Shown in pieces: positions 1 to 8,410 of a DNA stretch of 64,000 nt; the stretch's first letter is position 1; each line of letters starts with the position of its first letter. The stretch is from the NCBI RefSeq assembly GCF_015163715.1, contig NZ_JADDUM010000066.1:1-64000 (forward strand). The letters run 5' to 3'. Source of the stretch: Pseudomonas cyclaminis. Lineage in GTDB: Bacteria > Pseudomonadota > Gammaproteobacteria > Pseudomonadales > Pseudomonadaceae. The notes beneath the pieces are model-generated. The model was given only the letters and a program-made list of their open reading frames with translations, was not told the origin of the DNA and ran no database searches. The position numbers and the translations under genes were made by a program.

Positions 1-500
1 CCTAATTAGGTGGACACCATTTCTAGCCTTTTAAGCGGGTCTTTCCATGCAGCCACAACGCCGATCCTATTCCAAATCCTTCAAGGCCCAGGTAGTCCAA
101 GAGTGCGCTCAGCCCGGCGCGTCGATTGCCGTAAGGGGCCGGCGAACACACCTTCCGAACCCCGGAATTAAGGTCGATTGTGTCCGCGTAATTTAAGCGG
201 ACGCAATTACCCTTAATATCAGGATCGCCATGCGTGAACGTAAGTCCTACTCAAAATCCTTTAAGCCCAAGTGGTTCACGAATGCCAACAGCCTGGTGTT
301 TCCGTGGCGGCCATCGCGATGAGTCACGGTATCAACGCTAATGTCGTACGCCGCTGGTTACCGCTTTTTCGTGATCAGCAAGCAGTCGTGTTGCCAGCGT
401 TTGTCCCCGTCAACGTCGCGCCGGTCAATTCCAAGCCAAAGGCTCAAGCGTCGGCGGTTATTGAGCTGCCATTTGGCGAGCAAACCATCACGGTGAAATC
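1..500 (+). mobile_element. Nested IS66-family remnants
   Basis: Two starts of an IS66-type tnpA lie head to tail. The first, at 47, reads MQPQRRSYSKSFKAQVVQEC and is cut at about 130. A new element-like end begins there (GTAAGGGGCCGGCG at 131), followed by a second tnpA start at 230 (MRERKSYSKSFK). GTAA at the tip is typical of IS66 ends, so one element appears to have inserted into another. Neither has tnpB or tnpC here. IS66 similarity fades near 500 and unrelated sequence follows, so these are dead fragments. The outer end of the first copy lies outside the window. Confidence 0.65.
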
Positions 501-612
501 AGCCTGGGCGTCAGGAAACGACCTGCATAACCAGAGAAAAAAACTCGTTAAGTCGCAAGCGGCAGTCTTGGCGCATGTCGGGCTCTGTGAACCAGAGTGT
601 GTTTCAGTGTGA
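230..612 (+). pseudogene. IS66 accessory protein TnpA, frameshifted and truncated
   Basis: The ATG at 230 gives MRERKSYSKSFK. A one-base deletion near 265 (FKPKWF instead of the expected FKAQVV) moves the frame, and the protein resumes at 271 as VVHECQQPGVSVAAIAMSHG and continues through an HTH-like part (NANVVRRWL) to IELPFGEQTITVK. IS66 TnpA normally ends soon after that motif; here the next 35 or so residues are unrelated, so the 3' end is also lost. TnpA is the small helix-turn-helix accessory protein of IS66 transposition. No activity is expected from this copy. Confidence 0.65.
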
Positions 613-1274
613 AATGACGATGTCTGAGATCGGGTTGCGCCACCGATCTTCGATTCGTGCATTCTCGGCCCGATAACCAAGAGCGATCACCAGCGGGACG
701 ACGGCACCTCTTGGAAGGTCGAGAAGCTTGGCAACTTGGGAGCCTGAAAATCCCTCCATCGGGCATGTATCGATACCCTTCGCCGCTGCGCCAAGCATGA
801 TGGTCTGAGCCGCGAAAATAGCGTTGCGCGCAGCCCACTGCCCCCCCCGATGTGGCCTATAGGAATTAGGGAAAGTGTCGGCTTAATAAGCGCTGCGAGC
901 GCGACAAGTGGTGACCACAGAACAGAAGAACCCATACCCAGAATTTTCTGGAACATACCTATCTGTTTGCGGTAGTAGATCTTCGAATCCGCTCCCAGCG
1001 CAGAGGAGCTTTCCACGTGTGCAAGTTGGGCGTCGGCGGTGCGTAGCCCTAAAGCAGGGCTAGCCACGATCACAATAAACTCCGCTGCCGATGCTGCTGC
1101 TTTCTGGCCGTTGCAGGCGATGGCCAGGTTGGCTTGTAACGCACGGTCGCGAACCCAGTGAAACTGGTAAGGCTGCATATTACCGCTTGAGGGTGCAAAG
1201 GCCGCCTCTTCCAGCAATGCCTCGACGTCGCTCGGCTTAATGGAAGTGTCGCTGAAGTACGGGGTCTTGTGTGT
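604..1274 (-). pseudogene. Nitroreductase-family protein, frameshifted
   Basis: The N-terminal half (KPSDVEALLEEAAFAPSSGN, then PYQFHWVRD) is typical of FMN-dependent nitroreductases, and the C-terminal part (MLGAAAKGIDTCPMEGF, then LDLPRGAVVPLVIALGYRAE) is the usual family ending. They lie in different frames and meet at a run of eight C at 841-848, so a one-base slip there broke the gene. No clean ATG is in frame at the 5' end: the frame opens at 1274 while the ATG at about 1282 is in another frame, hinting at a second indel. Such enzymes reduce nitroaromatics and quinones with NAD(P)H. The gene is divergent from the TetR gene at 1376. Confidence 0.7.
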
Positions 1275-1375
1275 TCATGATCATGAGTACTCGATTCGTG
1301 AATGACGTTGTGTTTTCACAAATCAAATCGTAAGTTAAAGCTTATATTTTAAAAACTCATGTTCTGGAGGTCACC

Positions 1376-1990
1376 TTGCGGAAAACCCGAACACCCATCA
1401 AACCCAAGAAAATTCCCTCTCAGGCGCGCTCACGCGCGACAGTGGACGCGATTATCCAAGCGGCGACTTACATTTTGACCAAGGTTGGCTGGGAAGGGCT
1501 GACGACCAACCCTATCGCCGAACGTGCAGGCGTTAACATTGCTTCGCTATACCAGTTCTTCCCGAATAAGGAGGCAGTGATCGCTGAATTGCAACGACGA
1601 CACGTCGCCGACACGCGCACTGACTTGCTCAACGTATTGCACGTCTTGCCGACCCAGCCGACGCTGCGAGAGGCACTGACGATGATCATAGAGATGATCG
1701 TTGCCGAGCACCGCGTTGCTCCGGCTCTGCACAAAGCCATTCATGAGGAGCTGCCGCGTACGATCCGGGAAATGGAGGAAGAAAAGGACTCGCTACAGCA
1801 ACAGTTTGCGCAGGCGCTGAAGCCGTTTATGAAAAACGTACCTGATCCGGATCTCTCGATCTATCTCATGGGTATCGCGGCACATGCAATTATCCATACA
1901 GTCACGGCGGATAAGCCAAAACTTCTAGCACAACCAGGATTTGTTCCGGAGGTGGTGACACTGCTTGAAAACTACCTTTGCAGGTCTTAA
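1376..1990 (+). CDS. TetR/AcrR-family transcriptional regulator
   Basis: A 204-residue repressor-type regulator. The N-terminal DNA-binding domain spans about residues 15-65 (RSRATVDAIIQAATYIL, then NPIAERAGVNIASLYQFF with the usual SLYxxFxxKE pattern), followed by an all-helical ligand domain. The start is a TTG chosen because a strong GGAGG lies 5 bases upstream at 1366-1370; the first internal ATG would remove the DNA-binding domain. It is divergent from the broken nitroreductase at 604-1274, the usual arrangement for a regulator and its target. Ligand unknown. Confidence 0.85.
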   Translation: MRKTRTPIKPKKIPSQARSRATVDAIIQAATYILTKVGWEGLTTNPIAERAGVNIASLYQFFPNKEAVIAELQRRHVADTRTDLLNVLHVLPTQPTLREALTMIIEMIVAEHRVAPALHKAIHEELPRTIREMEEEKDSLQQQFAQALKPFMKNVPDPDLSIYLMGIAAHAIIHTVTADKPKLLAQPGFVPEVVTLLENYLCRS

Positions 1991-2713
1991 TGCATAGGCG
2001 CGAGACTGCCAAATTGATAGAGGCTAATTAGGGGTTTAGAGATTGCCATAAGAAGCTCATTCCAAGGAATTGAGGTGCTGGATATGATTAAACCACAACG
2101 AACCGCAAATATAGTAAGCGTGAACTCATAGCAATATGCAGAGGAACGTCCCCCGGACAGCCTTAGTTTATTCAGTAGTCAACATGTGACTCAAAAAAAA
2201 CGGTAATTCCAGCTAATACCTCTTCTGGCAAAAGCGTATCCAAATCAGCGGCACGTAGGGAGTCATAAGGGCATCGGCCTCCCGCGATAACGCTATGAAT
2301 CACCCCGGAACGTGAACAGCTCGAACGGTTGCTCGCCGCGCTCTGAGCCTGCATGCAAAACGGTAGGTGGCAGCGGCATACGTTCGGATGTCCACCGAGC
2401 ATCAGCAATACTCGACCGAGAATCTGCTCGATACCATTCCCCTCTAGAAGCTGAGCAGGCGTGATGGCGTAACGCCTCTGGCGGATAGCTGAACTACCCT
2501 GCATGGCCCGCGACACACGCGGCCCAAATCATGCGTTTCAGCAATAGTAAACCTGAAAAAATCAGTGACAGCATCGATCAAACGGATCGAAAAAGGTCAT
2601 TTCACATTCAATAATTCCTATCGCAGACTCAATTTCAACCGATGTCGAGCATCCGCTCGCCTCGACGCAAAGGCGAAAAGCTTCTTCGAATTACAATAAT
2701 AAGAGGTTCGAAA
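1991..2713. other. Gene-poor interval
   Basis: About 720 bp between the TetR gene and the hydrolase gene. The only sizeable open frame is a minus-strand one at 2172-2516 (114 codons) with no convincing ribosome site and no recognisable domain; I do not call it a gene. The 3' part (about 2520-2700) is AT-rich and probably holds the promoter of the hydrolase gene, but no confident -35/-10 pair can be named. Confidence 0.5.
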
Positions 2714-4357
2714 ATGAGTTCTCAAAACCATAGCCGATTTCGTGACGGCACTTCCCTAGCGCTAGGTGAATACCCTGGGTTTAATCCGCAGTCCCGCTCG
2801 ATCACTGATGACATTTTGTTCGAACAGGACGTCAGCATTGAGCTAAGAGACGGGACTGTAATCTACGCAGACATCTACAGACCTGCCGGAATGTTGAACG
2901 TCCCATGCATCATTGGATGGGCTCCTTATGGAAAACACCCCCATCTGAGTTTCGATTCCTGGCCAGGCGCCGAGGTACCCACCGGGTCTGTATCCGAATA
3001 CACACCCTTTGAAGCACCCGATCCTCTGGTTTGGTGCAAAGCGGGGTACGCACTGCTGTTCCCTGATGTACGCGGCACCTGGGGCAGCGGTGGCGAGGCC
3101 TCATTCTTTAGCAAGCAGGAAGCAGAAGATGAATATGACGTCATCGAGTGGGCCGCACGCCAACAGTGGTGCAGCTCCAAGGTTGGCTTGCTAGGTGTTT
3201 CCTACTTGGCGGTCAGCCAGTGGGGGGCAGCCGCTGAGCAGCCTCCTCATCTGGCCGCCATCATTCCTTGGGAAGGGTTTACCGATGTTTATCGGGAGCT
3301 CTTCTTCCACGGGGGAATTCCAAACACTCAGTTTTCCGAAGGATGGCAGTCCTTGGTCAGCTTCTCGCAGAGCCGAGTTGAGGACATCGCTACCGCGATG
3401 GCAGATCACCCTAAGCTTGATGACTACTGGAAAGCCAAGCTACCCAACCTTGAGGCCATCAAGGTTCCTGCCTATATCGTTGCCAGTTGGACAGACCATG
3501 CTCTGCACACCCGAGGTACGCTCGAAGCCTTCAAACGTATAGCCTCTGAAGACAAATATCTGGAGGTGCATGGGAGGAAGAAGTGGCAATATTTTTACAA
3601 AGACGAAAGCGTGCGCAAGCAAATTGCGTTCCTGGATCGCTATCTAAAAGGCGTGGACAACGAGGTAAAAGATTGGCCACGTGTGTGCATCGAAGTTCGC
3701 GACAGCTTCTACCAGGGTGAGGTGCGTTCAGAAAACGAGTGGCCGTTAGCAAGAACGGACTATCAGAAATTGTACCTTGATAACACAACCCTCACCTTGA
3801 CCGCCAACTCAGTCCTGCAGGAGACAACTCGCTCGTACGTCTCGACGAATGCGGATCGGCTCTGCTTCGATATCAAATTCGATGAGCAGATAGAGCTGAC
3901 CGGACACTCGAAACTTCGCCTTTGGCTGGCCGCAAATACGGCCACTGATGCAGACGTGTACGTTGGTTTGCAGAAACTTGATGCAAACGGAGAGGTAGTG
4001 AACTTTCCTTTCTTCTCCACTTTTGATGATGGAATAGCTGCGTTGGGATGGTTACGCGCTTCACATCGCGAACTAGACGAGGCCCGCTCCACCGACCACC
4101 AGCCAGTTCACTCACACCGTGGGATTCAACCTTTGGAGCCCGGCGTGCCTGTTCAGCTGGATATCGAAATCTGGCCTGCCAGTACCCGATTTGAGGCCGG
4201 TGAATCACTTCGGGTAGTTATTCAGGGTACAGACATCCACCGATATCGGCCTGGACTCTTCGCGGCTGGTCACTACCTTTCGAACAATAGTGGAAAGCAC
4301 ACAATTTATTGCGGAGGCCAATACCAGAGTTACCTGATCGTCCCTGTGATTAAGTAA
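2714..4357 (+). CDS. CocE/NonD-family hydrolase (X-Pro dipeptidyl-peptidase-like)
   Basis: A 547-residue alpha/beta hydrolase of the CocE/PepX (peptidase S15) group, which cleaves esters or amides of bulky substrates. Visible features are the N-terminal strand with RDGTVIYADIYRP, the oxyanion/core motif PDVRGTWGSGG, the nucleophile elbow GVSYLAVSQWGAA (Ser), the acid region VASWTDHALHTRGTLEAF, and a C-terminal jelly-roll domain (SKLRLWLAAN onward). Cocaine-esterase relatives usually have GxSYxG; here the last Gly is Ala. The start at 2714 is preferred over 2642 because AAGAGG sits 7 bases upstream. No signal peptide is seen, so it is probably cytoplasmic. It is the first gene of the catabolic island and may release an aromatic from an ester or amide. 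Substrate unknown. Confidence 0.8.
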   Translation: MSSQNHSRFRDGTSLALGEYPGFNPQSRSITDDILFEQDVSIELRDGTVIYADIYRPAGMLNVPCIIGWAPYGKHPHLSFDSWPGAEVPTGSVSEYTPFEAPDPLVWCKAGYALLFPDVRGTWGSGGEASFFSKQEAEDEYDVIEWAARQQWCSSKVGLLGVSYLAVSQWGAAAEQPPHLAAIIPWEGFTDVYRELFFHGGIPNTQFSEGWQSLVSFSQSRVEDIATAMADHPKLDDYWKAKLPNLEAIKVPAYIVASWTDHALHTRGTLEAFKRIASEDKYLEVHGRKKWQYFYKDESVRKQIAFLDRYLKGVDNEVKDWPRVCIEVRDSFYQGEVRSENEWPLARTDYQKLYLDNTTLTLTANSVLQETTRSYVSTNADRLCFDIKFDEQIELTGHSKLRLWLAANTATDADVYVGLQKLDANGEVVNFPFFSTFDDGIAALGWLRASHRELDEARSTDHQPVHSHRGIQPLEPGVPVQLDIEIWPASTRFEAGESLRVVIQGTDIHRYRPGLFAAGHYLSNNSGKHTIYCGGQYQSYLIVPVIK

Positions 4358-4367
4358 TAAGCTCGCC

Positions 4368-4389
4368 CCTCCGTCGCCCTCGACGGAGG
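4368..4389 (+). terminator. Stem-loop after the hydrolase gene
   Basis: Perfect 9-bp stem (CCTCCGTCG / CGACGGAGG) with a CCCT loop, 10 bp after the hydrolase stop. No T-run follows, so it may stabilise the mRNA end or attenuate transcription rather than act as a full intrinsic terminator. Confidence 0.5.
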
Positions 4390-4419
4390 CCCAACTATAA
4401 AAATAATGGCAAAAACTTT

Positions 4420-5331
4420 ATGCACAGAGAAATTAAAAGTTTCGCGGTTTCGTGCGCGCTGATTTTAGGACTTTTTATAGCAAACGCAAACTCTACAGAA
4501 AACGGTTTATCCAACTATCCTGTAGGCGTTAGCACAGCGTTCAACGGCTTGCTTCCAGCACCTGGTCAGAGCTATTTCTACAACTACGCTCAATACTACA
4601 AAGCCGAAAGCTTTCGAGACTCTGATGGCAAGAAAACCATCCCAAAATTCTCAGCTGAATTGATAGTGGATGCTCCCAGGGTTGTACATACTTGGAATGA
4701 GCCGCTTGGCCCATTTAGTCTGTCTACCGGTGTGATCGTTCCTCTACTCCATGTATCCTCGACGGTGTATGGCCAAAAGGAAATAAAAAATGCTATAGGA
4801 GACGTGATCGTCCATCCACTAATGATCGGCTATTCAAACCCTTCGCATAATTTCTTCACGTTCTTATCACCATTTGATATGGCATTGCCAACTGGGTCGT
4901 ATGATAAAGACCGTATTGCGAACACGGGGCAAAACCACCTTGCCTTTCTTCCAAACTGGGCAGTCACCTGGTTCCCCACGCCTAGGACAGAAATATCAAC
5001 AGCGCTGACTGCCGAAATTTACACTAAAAACCACGACACCAACTACCAGTCAGGCACTGTAGTGAGCGGAGAGTTCTTGTTGGGCTATTCGATCACAGAA
5101 AAATGGCAAATAGGTATTCAAGGCTTCTACTCAAAGCAGGTCTCCTATGACAAACTTGACGGTGAGACATACTTAGATGGCTTTCGCGGCCAAAGCGCTG
5201 CTTTGGGCCCACAAGTCCGCTACACCATCTCTCCGGGTGTGGCGATAGTCGCGAAATACCAGCATGATTTTGCCGTTGAAAACCGCTCCAAGGGAGATCA
5301 TTTCTGGATTCAGTATGCGTTCCCTTTCTAG
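4420..5331 (+). CDS. Outer-membrane channel of the phenol/meta-pathway transporter family (SphA-like)
   Basis: 303 residues with a signal peptide (hydrophobic SCALILGLFIANANS ending near residue 26) and repeated alternating beta strands finishing with an aromatic C-terminus (WIQYAFPF), as expected of an outer-membrane beta-barrel. The pattern matches the family found in aromatic-degradation operons (Phenol_MetA_deg): an early VGVSTAFNG segment, a central LPTGSYDKD loop and a late strand with AKYQHDF. Probable role: uptake of a hydrophobic aromatic across the outer membrane. The gene is visibly more AT-rich than its neighbours. It lies 62 bp after the hydrolase and before a clear terminator. 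Confidence 0.75.
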   Translation: MHREIKSFAVSCALILGLFIANANSTENGLSNYPVGVSTAFNGLLPAPGQSYFYNYAQYYKAESFRDSDGKKTIPKFSAELIVDAPRVVHTWNEPLGPFSLSTGVIVPLLHVSSTVYGQKEIKNAIGDVIVHPLMIGYSNPSHNFFTFLSPFDMALPTGSYDKDRIANTGQNHLAFLPNWAVTWFPTPRTEISTALTAEIYTKNHDTNYQSGTVVSGEFLLGYSITEKWQIGIQGFYSKQVSYDKLDGETYLDGFRGQSAALGPQVRYTISPGVAIVAKYQHDFAVENRSKGDHFWIQYAFPF

Positions 5332-5369
5332 ATCGTAAAATTTGAATGAAAGTCCCTCCACCAAACCGC

Positions 5370-5395
5370 CGGCGCTGAAGATCAGCGCCGTTTTT
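5370..5395 (+). terminator. Rho-independent terminator
   Basis: A perfect 9-bp GC-rich stem (CGGCGCTGA / TCAGCGCCG) with a 3-base loop, followed by TTTTT. It lies 40 bp after the outer-membrane channel gene and closes the hydrolase-channel unit. Confidence 0.85.
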
Positions 5396-5466
5396 GTTCC
5401 CGCACGGCACCGCCTTAACACCTTCCGCAGAATCGAGATAGACTGCGAATGAAGTGACTGACGTCC

Positions 5467-6276
5467 ATGAAGACACTGGTGCCATCCTTGGTAGAAGCCC
5501 TAAGTCTTGTGCTACGCACCTCTCCAAAAACTACGACAACGGCTGTTCCTATGTCTCATCAACGAGTTGATAAAACACAGCACAAAGCCCCCATCCGGGC
5601 CAGACTAATGGATGCAGCCCTGAAACTGATCGAACGGGACATGGATTGCAAACTGACTATTGACGAAACGGTGAAGGTTGCAGGGGTTTCCAGAGGAAGC
5701 TTTTACAACTATTTCGAAAGTATCGAGGAATTGCTTCATGCGCTCAGCCATGAGCTGAGTGACCAAATGGTGCAGGATATATTACCAATGTACGGTGTTC
5801 TTATGGAGCCGTGGCAGCGTATTTCGGTAGGTTATAGACTTTTCATGGTTCGCGCATTTATGGATCCAGCATGGGCGACCTTCGTGACACGCCATGAAGC
5901 CTGGGAGCATAACACTCTGGTTTCTAATTACGTGGCCAAGGATATTCAGGAAGGTGTTGCAAAAGGATTTTTTAATGTCAAATCCATTGTGGCCGGGACA
6001 GACTTTCTGATGGGCGCTTCTGCCAGGGCGGTAGATTCCATAAGGCGAGGAGTTCAGTCTCCAGGCCTGTATATGGAGACTCAGGTTCAGATGATCATCC
6101 ACAGTATGGGCTGTCCTCGAGATCTGAGCGAAAGCGCTGCAGAGTTCTCTCTAACCTATCTCAAGATGTGGGCCAAGGGCGGATTAATTGGTAAACCATC
6201 AAAACCTTTCTGGGCAAGAAACATACATTCATCGTTGGGAAAGGCCTTTCTTCAATTTGGAGATACTGACCAATGA
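5467..6276 (+). CDS. TetR-family transcriptional regulator
   Basis: A TetR-type repressor. The helix-turn-helix is IRARLMDAALKLIERD followed by VKVAGVSRGSFYNYFESIEE, with the classic GSFYNYF recognition helix, then a helical ligand-binding region. The exact start is unclear: the first ATG gives 269 residues, while an ATG at 5551 (MSHQRVDKTQHK) would begin just before the DNA-binding domain and matches family length better; neither has a strong ribosome site. It lies directly upstream of the monooxygenase operon, and a TTGAC-N5-GTCAA inverted repeat at 6375-6389 in the following gap is a candidate operator. Confidence 0.8.
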   Translation: MKTLVPSLVEALSLVLRTSPKTTTTAVPMSHQRVDKTQHKAPIRARLMDAALKLIERDMDCKLTIDETVKVAGVSRGSFYNYFESIEELLHALSHELSDQMVQDILPMYGVLMEPWQRISVGYRLFMVRAFMDPAWATFVTRHEAWEHNTLVSNYVAKDIQEGVAKGFFNVKSIVAGTDFLMGASARAVDSIRRGVQSPGLYMETQVQMIIHSMGCPRDLSESAAEFSLTYLKMWAKGGLIGKPSKPFWARNIHSSLGKAFLQFGDTDQ

Positions 6277-6374
6277 ATAGGTAGGCGGCTCGAGTTCCCA
6301 TGTCCACCATCGATTCATACAAGTGAATGCATCTCTCAACCGGCAATCCTTGACGTTGAGTTCCAGCTGTGATT

Positions 6375-6389
6375 TTGACAAAATGTCAA
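6375..6389. promoter_or_regulatory. Inverted repeat TTGAC-N5-GTCAA, candidate operator
   Basis: A perfect 5-bp inverted repeat with a 5-bp AT spacer in an AT-rich stretch, about 195 bp upstream of the monooxygenase gene and about 100 bp after the TetR gene. Its size fits a TetR-type operator half-site pair. The gap 6277-6583 holds no gene that I can support. Confidence 0.4.
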
Positions 6390-6583
6390 TTTCTCATTGT
6401 TTTTTTCTTTAAAAACAATTGGTTATGCACAATTCTACGAATTTGCAGTCCCGCAATCGTCTCTTTATCTTGGTTTGTAAGACGGATCGCTACACCGGCC
6501 CGGCTGATTAAGAGCTTTCTTATGGTTTTAGCAAGCCAGGTAGAGCTCCCGGAATTCCCAAGAACAATAAAGAGAGAATTACC

Positions 6584-7801
6584 ATGCTTAGCAATGCAAC
6601 CAAACTTCGTGAGATCTCCCCTTCCGACGATGTTGCTCTGACACTCCTCAAAGAGCGCCTTGTCGGGATCCAGAGCACTCTAGCCAAGAACGCTGCTGAG
6701 TCCGAGCAAAAACGCCGGGCACACGAGGAAAACATTCAGGCGATTGCTGAAGCAGGCGGCTTCAAGCTGATGGTACCCAAACGCTTCGGTGGCATGGAAT
6801 CCACGATTCGAGCTCACTTGGAAGTGACTGGTATTCTGGCAGAGGCGTGCGGCGGAACCGCTTGGGTGACGGCCTTGACGAACGTATGTGCTTGGTTGTC
6901 TGGACTCTACTGTGAGCAGGCCCAAAATGACATTTTCGTACATAACCCGGACGCTCGCGTAGCTGGCGTTTTTGCTCCTTCCACGGCGACACAACGAGTT
7001 GCTGGCGGGTTGCGTGTCAGCGGCAAATGGTACTCCTCGTCGGGGATCCTTCACGCGGACTGGGCAATGGTTGGCGTGCTCGAGATGGATGACCAACAGC
7101 AAGTCGTCGGCCATTACATGGCCCTAATCCCTAAGCAGGATTTTTCGATTGACGACACCTGGTTCACCTCTGGCATGAGGGCCTCGGGTAGCAATTGCAT
7201 TGTAGCGTCTGATGTGTTTGTACCCGACCATCGCCTCCTCGACATGCGTGCTGCGCTCTCCAGCGACTATGCGACAGAATTCTCTTCCGAGACGGCTTAT
7301 CAGAAACCGTTGATGCCCATCGCAGCTCTCATTTTGGTGGGGGCACAGCTTGGCCTGGGACGCGCCGCCTTGAAACATGTACTTGGTAAGGCACACCAGC
7401 GCGGCATCGCCTACACCAACTATGGTCGCCAATCGGACTCCGTCATCTTCCAGGCACAGGTCGCTGACGCTGCCATCAAACTCCACACCGCAGAACTGCT
7501 GGCTCTGAGCGCTGCCGATGAAATTGATGCTTGTGGTGCCGATCTACGCAAGATGGACTACGTCGACCGTGCGCGTATTCGGGCAGTCACCGGTGAGGTC
7601 GCCAAGACTGTCACCGATGCAATCGATATTCTCGTTTCCGCCCATGGCGCTGGCACTTTTGCTGAAACGAGCCCGCTTCAGCGTTACTGGCGCGATGCCA
7701 ACGCGGCGGCGCGACACGCTATTGTGCTTCCGGCTGTAGGTAAAGAGGTCTTTGGCGAGGCTCTGCTTGGAATCGAAAGCAAAGTCACCAACTTGGTCTG
7801 A
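6584..7801 (+). CDS. Flavin-dependent aromatic monooxygenase, oxygenase component (acyl-CoA-dehydrogenase fold)
   Basis: 405 residues of the two-component flavin hydroxylase family that has the acyl-CoA-dehydrogenase fold (HpaB C2-type, HsaA). Signs: an N-terminal helical domain ending in EAGGFKLMVPKRFGG, the middle beta-domain with VSGKWYSSSGILHADWAMVG, the flavin-site motif GMRASGSNCIVASDVFVP, and a C-terminal four-helix bundle (GRAALKHVLGKA onward, SAHGAGTF). These enzymes use reduced FMN or FAD from a partner reductase to hydroxylate phenols. The partner is the next gene, 13 bp downstream. Probable job: adding the ortho hydroxyl needed by the ring-cleavage dioxygenase at 9437. An ordinary acyl-CoA dehydrogenase is less likely given the reductase neighbour. 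Confidence 0.8.
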   Translation: MLSNATKLREISPSDDVALTLLKERLVGIQSTLAKNAAESEQKRRAHEENIQAIAEAGGFKLMVPKRFGGMESTIRAHLEVTGILAEACGGTAWVTALTNVCAWLSGLYCEQAQNDIFVHNPDARVAGVFAPSTATQRVAGGLRVSGKWYSSSGILHADWAMVGVLEMDDQQQVVGHYMALIPKQDFSIDDTWFTSGMRASGSNCIVASDVFVPDHRLLDMRAALSSDYATEFSSETAYQKPLMPIAALILVGAQLGLGRAALKHVLGKAHQRGIAYTNYGRQSDSVIFQAQVADAAIKLHTAELLALSAADEIDACGADLRKMDYVDRARIRAVTGEVAKTVTDAIDILVSAHGAGTFAETSPLQRYWRDANAAARHAIVLPAVGKEVFGEALLGIESKVTNLV

Positions 7802-7814
7802 GGGGAGCAAAGTC

Positions 7815-8336
7815 ATGCATTTGGCAAAAGTGGATGTAACCGAAGCAGCCCCAGTAACGATTGATGGCATGCTCATGCGGAAGGCGATGGGCACCTTCGC
7901 GACGGGCGTGACCGTAGTCACTTTTTTCGCAGGAGGTGAGCCTGCGGGAATGACCGCCAACGCTTTCATGTCGGTATCCCTAGATCCCGCCCTCGTCGTA
8001 GTTTCAGTGCGTAAGCAATCTCGTTTCAACGAATGGGTGAAGAAAGGCGTCAGCTACGGTGTGAACATTTTGGTCGAAGACCAACTGCACATGAGCTCTC
8101 ATTTCGGTGGCAAGCACAACCCGGAACTCGTGCTCCCATTCGAGGTTGACCAAGATGCGCCACTTCTTACTGGGAGCATGACTCATGTGATCGCCCGAAC
8201 CAGGGATATCCATGATGCTGGCGATCACTTTCTGTATGTGGGTGAGGTTCAGTACCTGCATACCAACCCTGAAAAGCAACCTTTGCTGTTTTTCAGTGGC
8301 GCTTACGGAAAGTTGCATGCCCCCAAAGTGGGTTGA
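7815..8336 (+). CDS. Flavin reductase (HpaC-like, NAD(P)H:FMN)
   Basis: A 173-residue flavin reductase-like protein. It has the FMN-binding pattern RKAMGTFATGVTVVTF, then GMTANAFMSVSLDPALVVVS and FNEWVKKGVSYGVNIL, and ends with LLFFSGAYGKL. It supplies reduced flavin to the monooxygenase upstream. The start at 7815 (MHLAKVDV) has GGGGAG upstream; an in-frame start at 7752 would overlap the oxygenase gene by 50 bp and adds unconserved residues. Confidence 0.85.
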   Translation: MHLAKVDVTEAAPVTIDGMLMRKAMGTFATGVTVVTFFAGGEPAGMTANAFMSVSLDPALVVVSVRKQSRFNEWVKKGVSYGVNILVEDQLHMSSHFGGKHNPELVLPFEVDQDAPLLTGSMTHVIARTRDIHDAGDHFLYVGEVQYLHTNPEKQPLLFFSGAYGKLHAPKVG

Positions 8337-8353
8337 TCGAGCTGCGCGCAGTG

Positions 8354-8379
8354 CCAAGCCGACACTCATGCCGGCTTGG
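8354..8379. terminator. Stem-loop between convergent genes
   Basis: An 8-bp stem (CCAAGCCG / CGGCTTGG) in the 74-bp gap between the flavin reductase gene and the oppositely oriented LysR gene, positioned to serve both. No strong T-run is present on the plus strand. Confidence 0.5.
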
Positions 8380-8410
8380 TCGCTCAGCACCAAGGCCTTT
8401 TAACCAAGCT

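Noticed and set aside
2172..2516. 114-codon open frame on the minus strand
   Set aside because: No ribosome site, no domain recognised, and unusual composition; treated as chance open frame.
5093..5527. 144-codon minus-strand frame overlapping the channel gene
   Set aside because: Antisense shadow of a clear beta-barrel gene and its terminator.
6369..6641. 90-codon open frame before the monooxygenase
   Set aside because: It overlaps the monooxygenase start and runs through an AT-rich regulatory stretch; no coding features.
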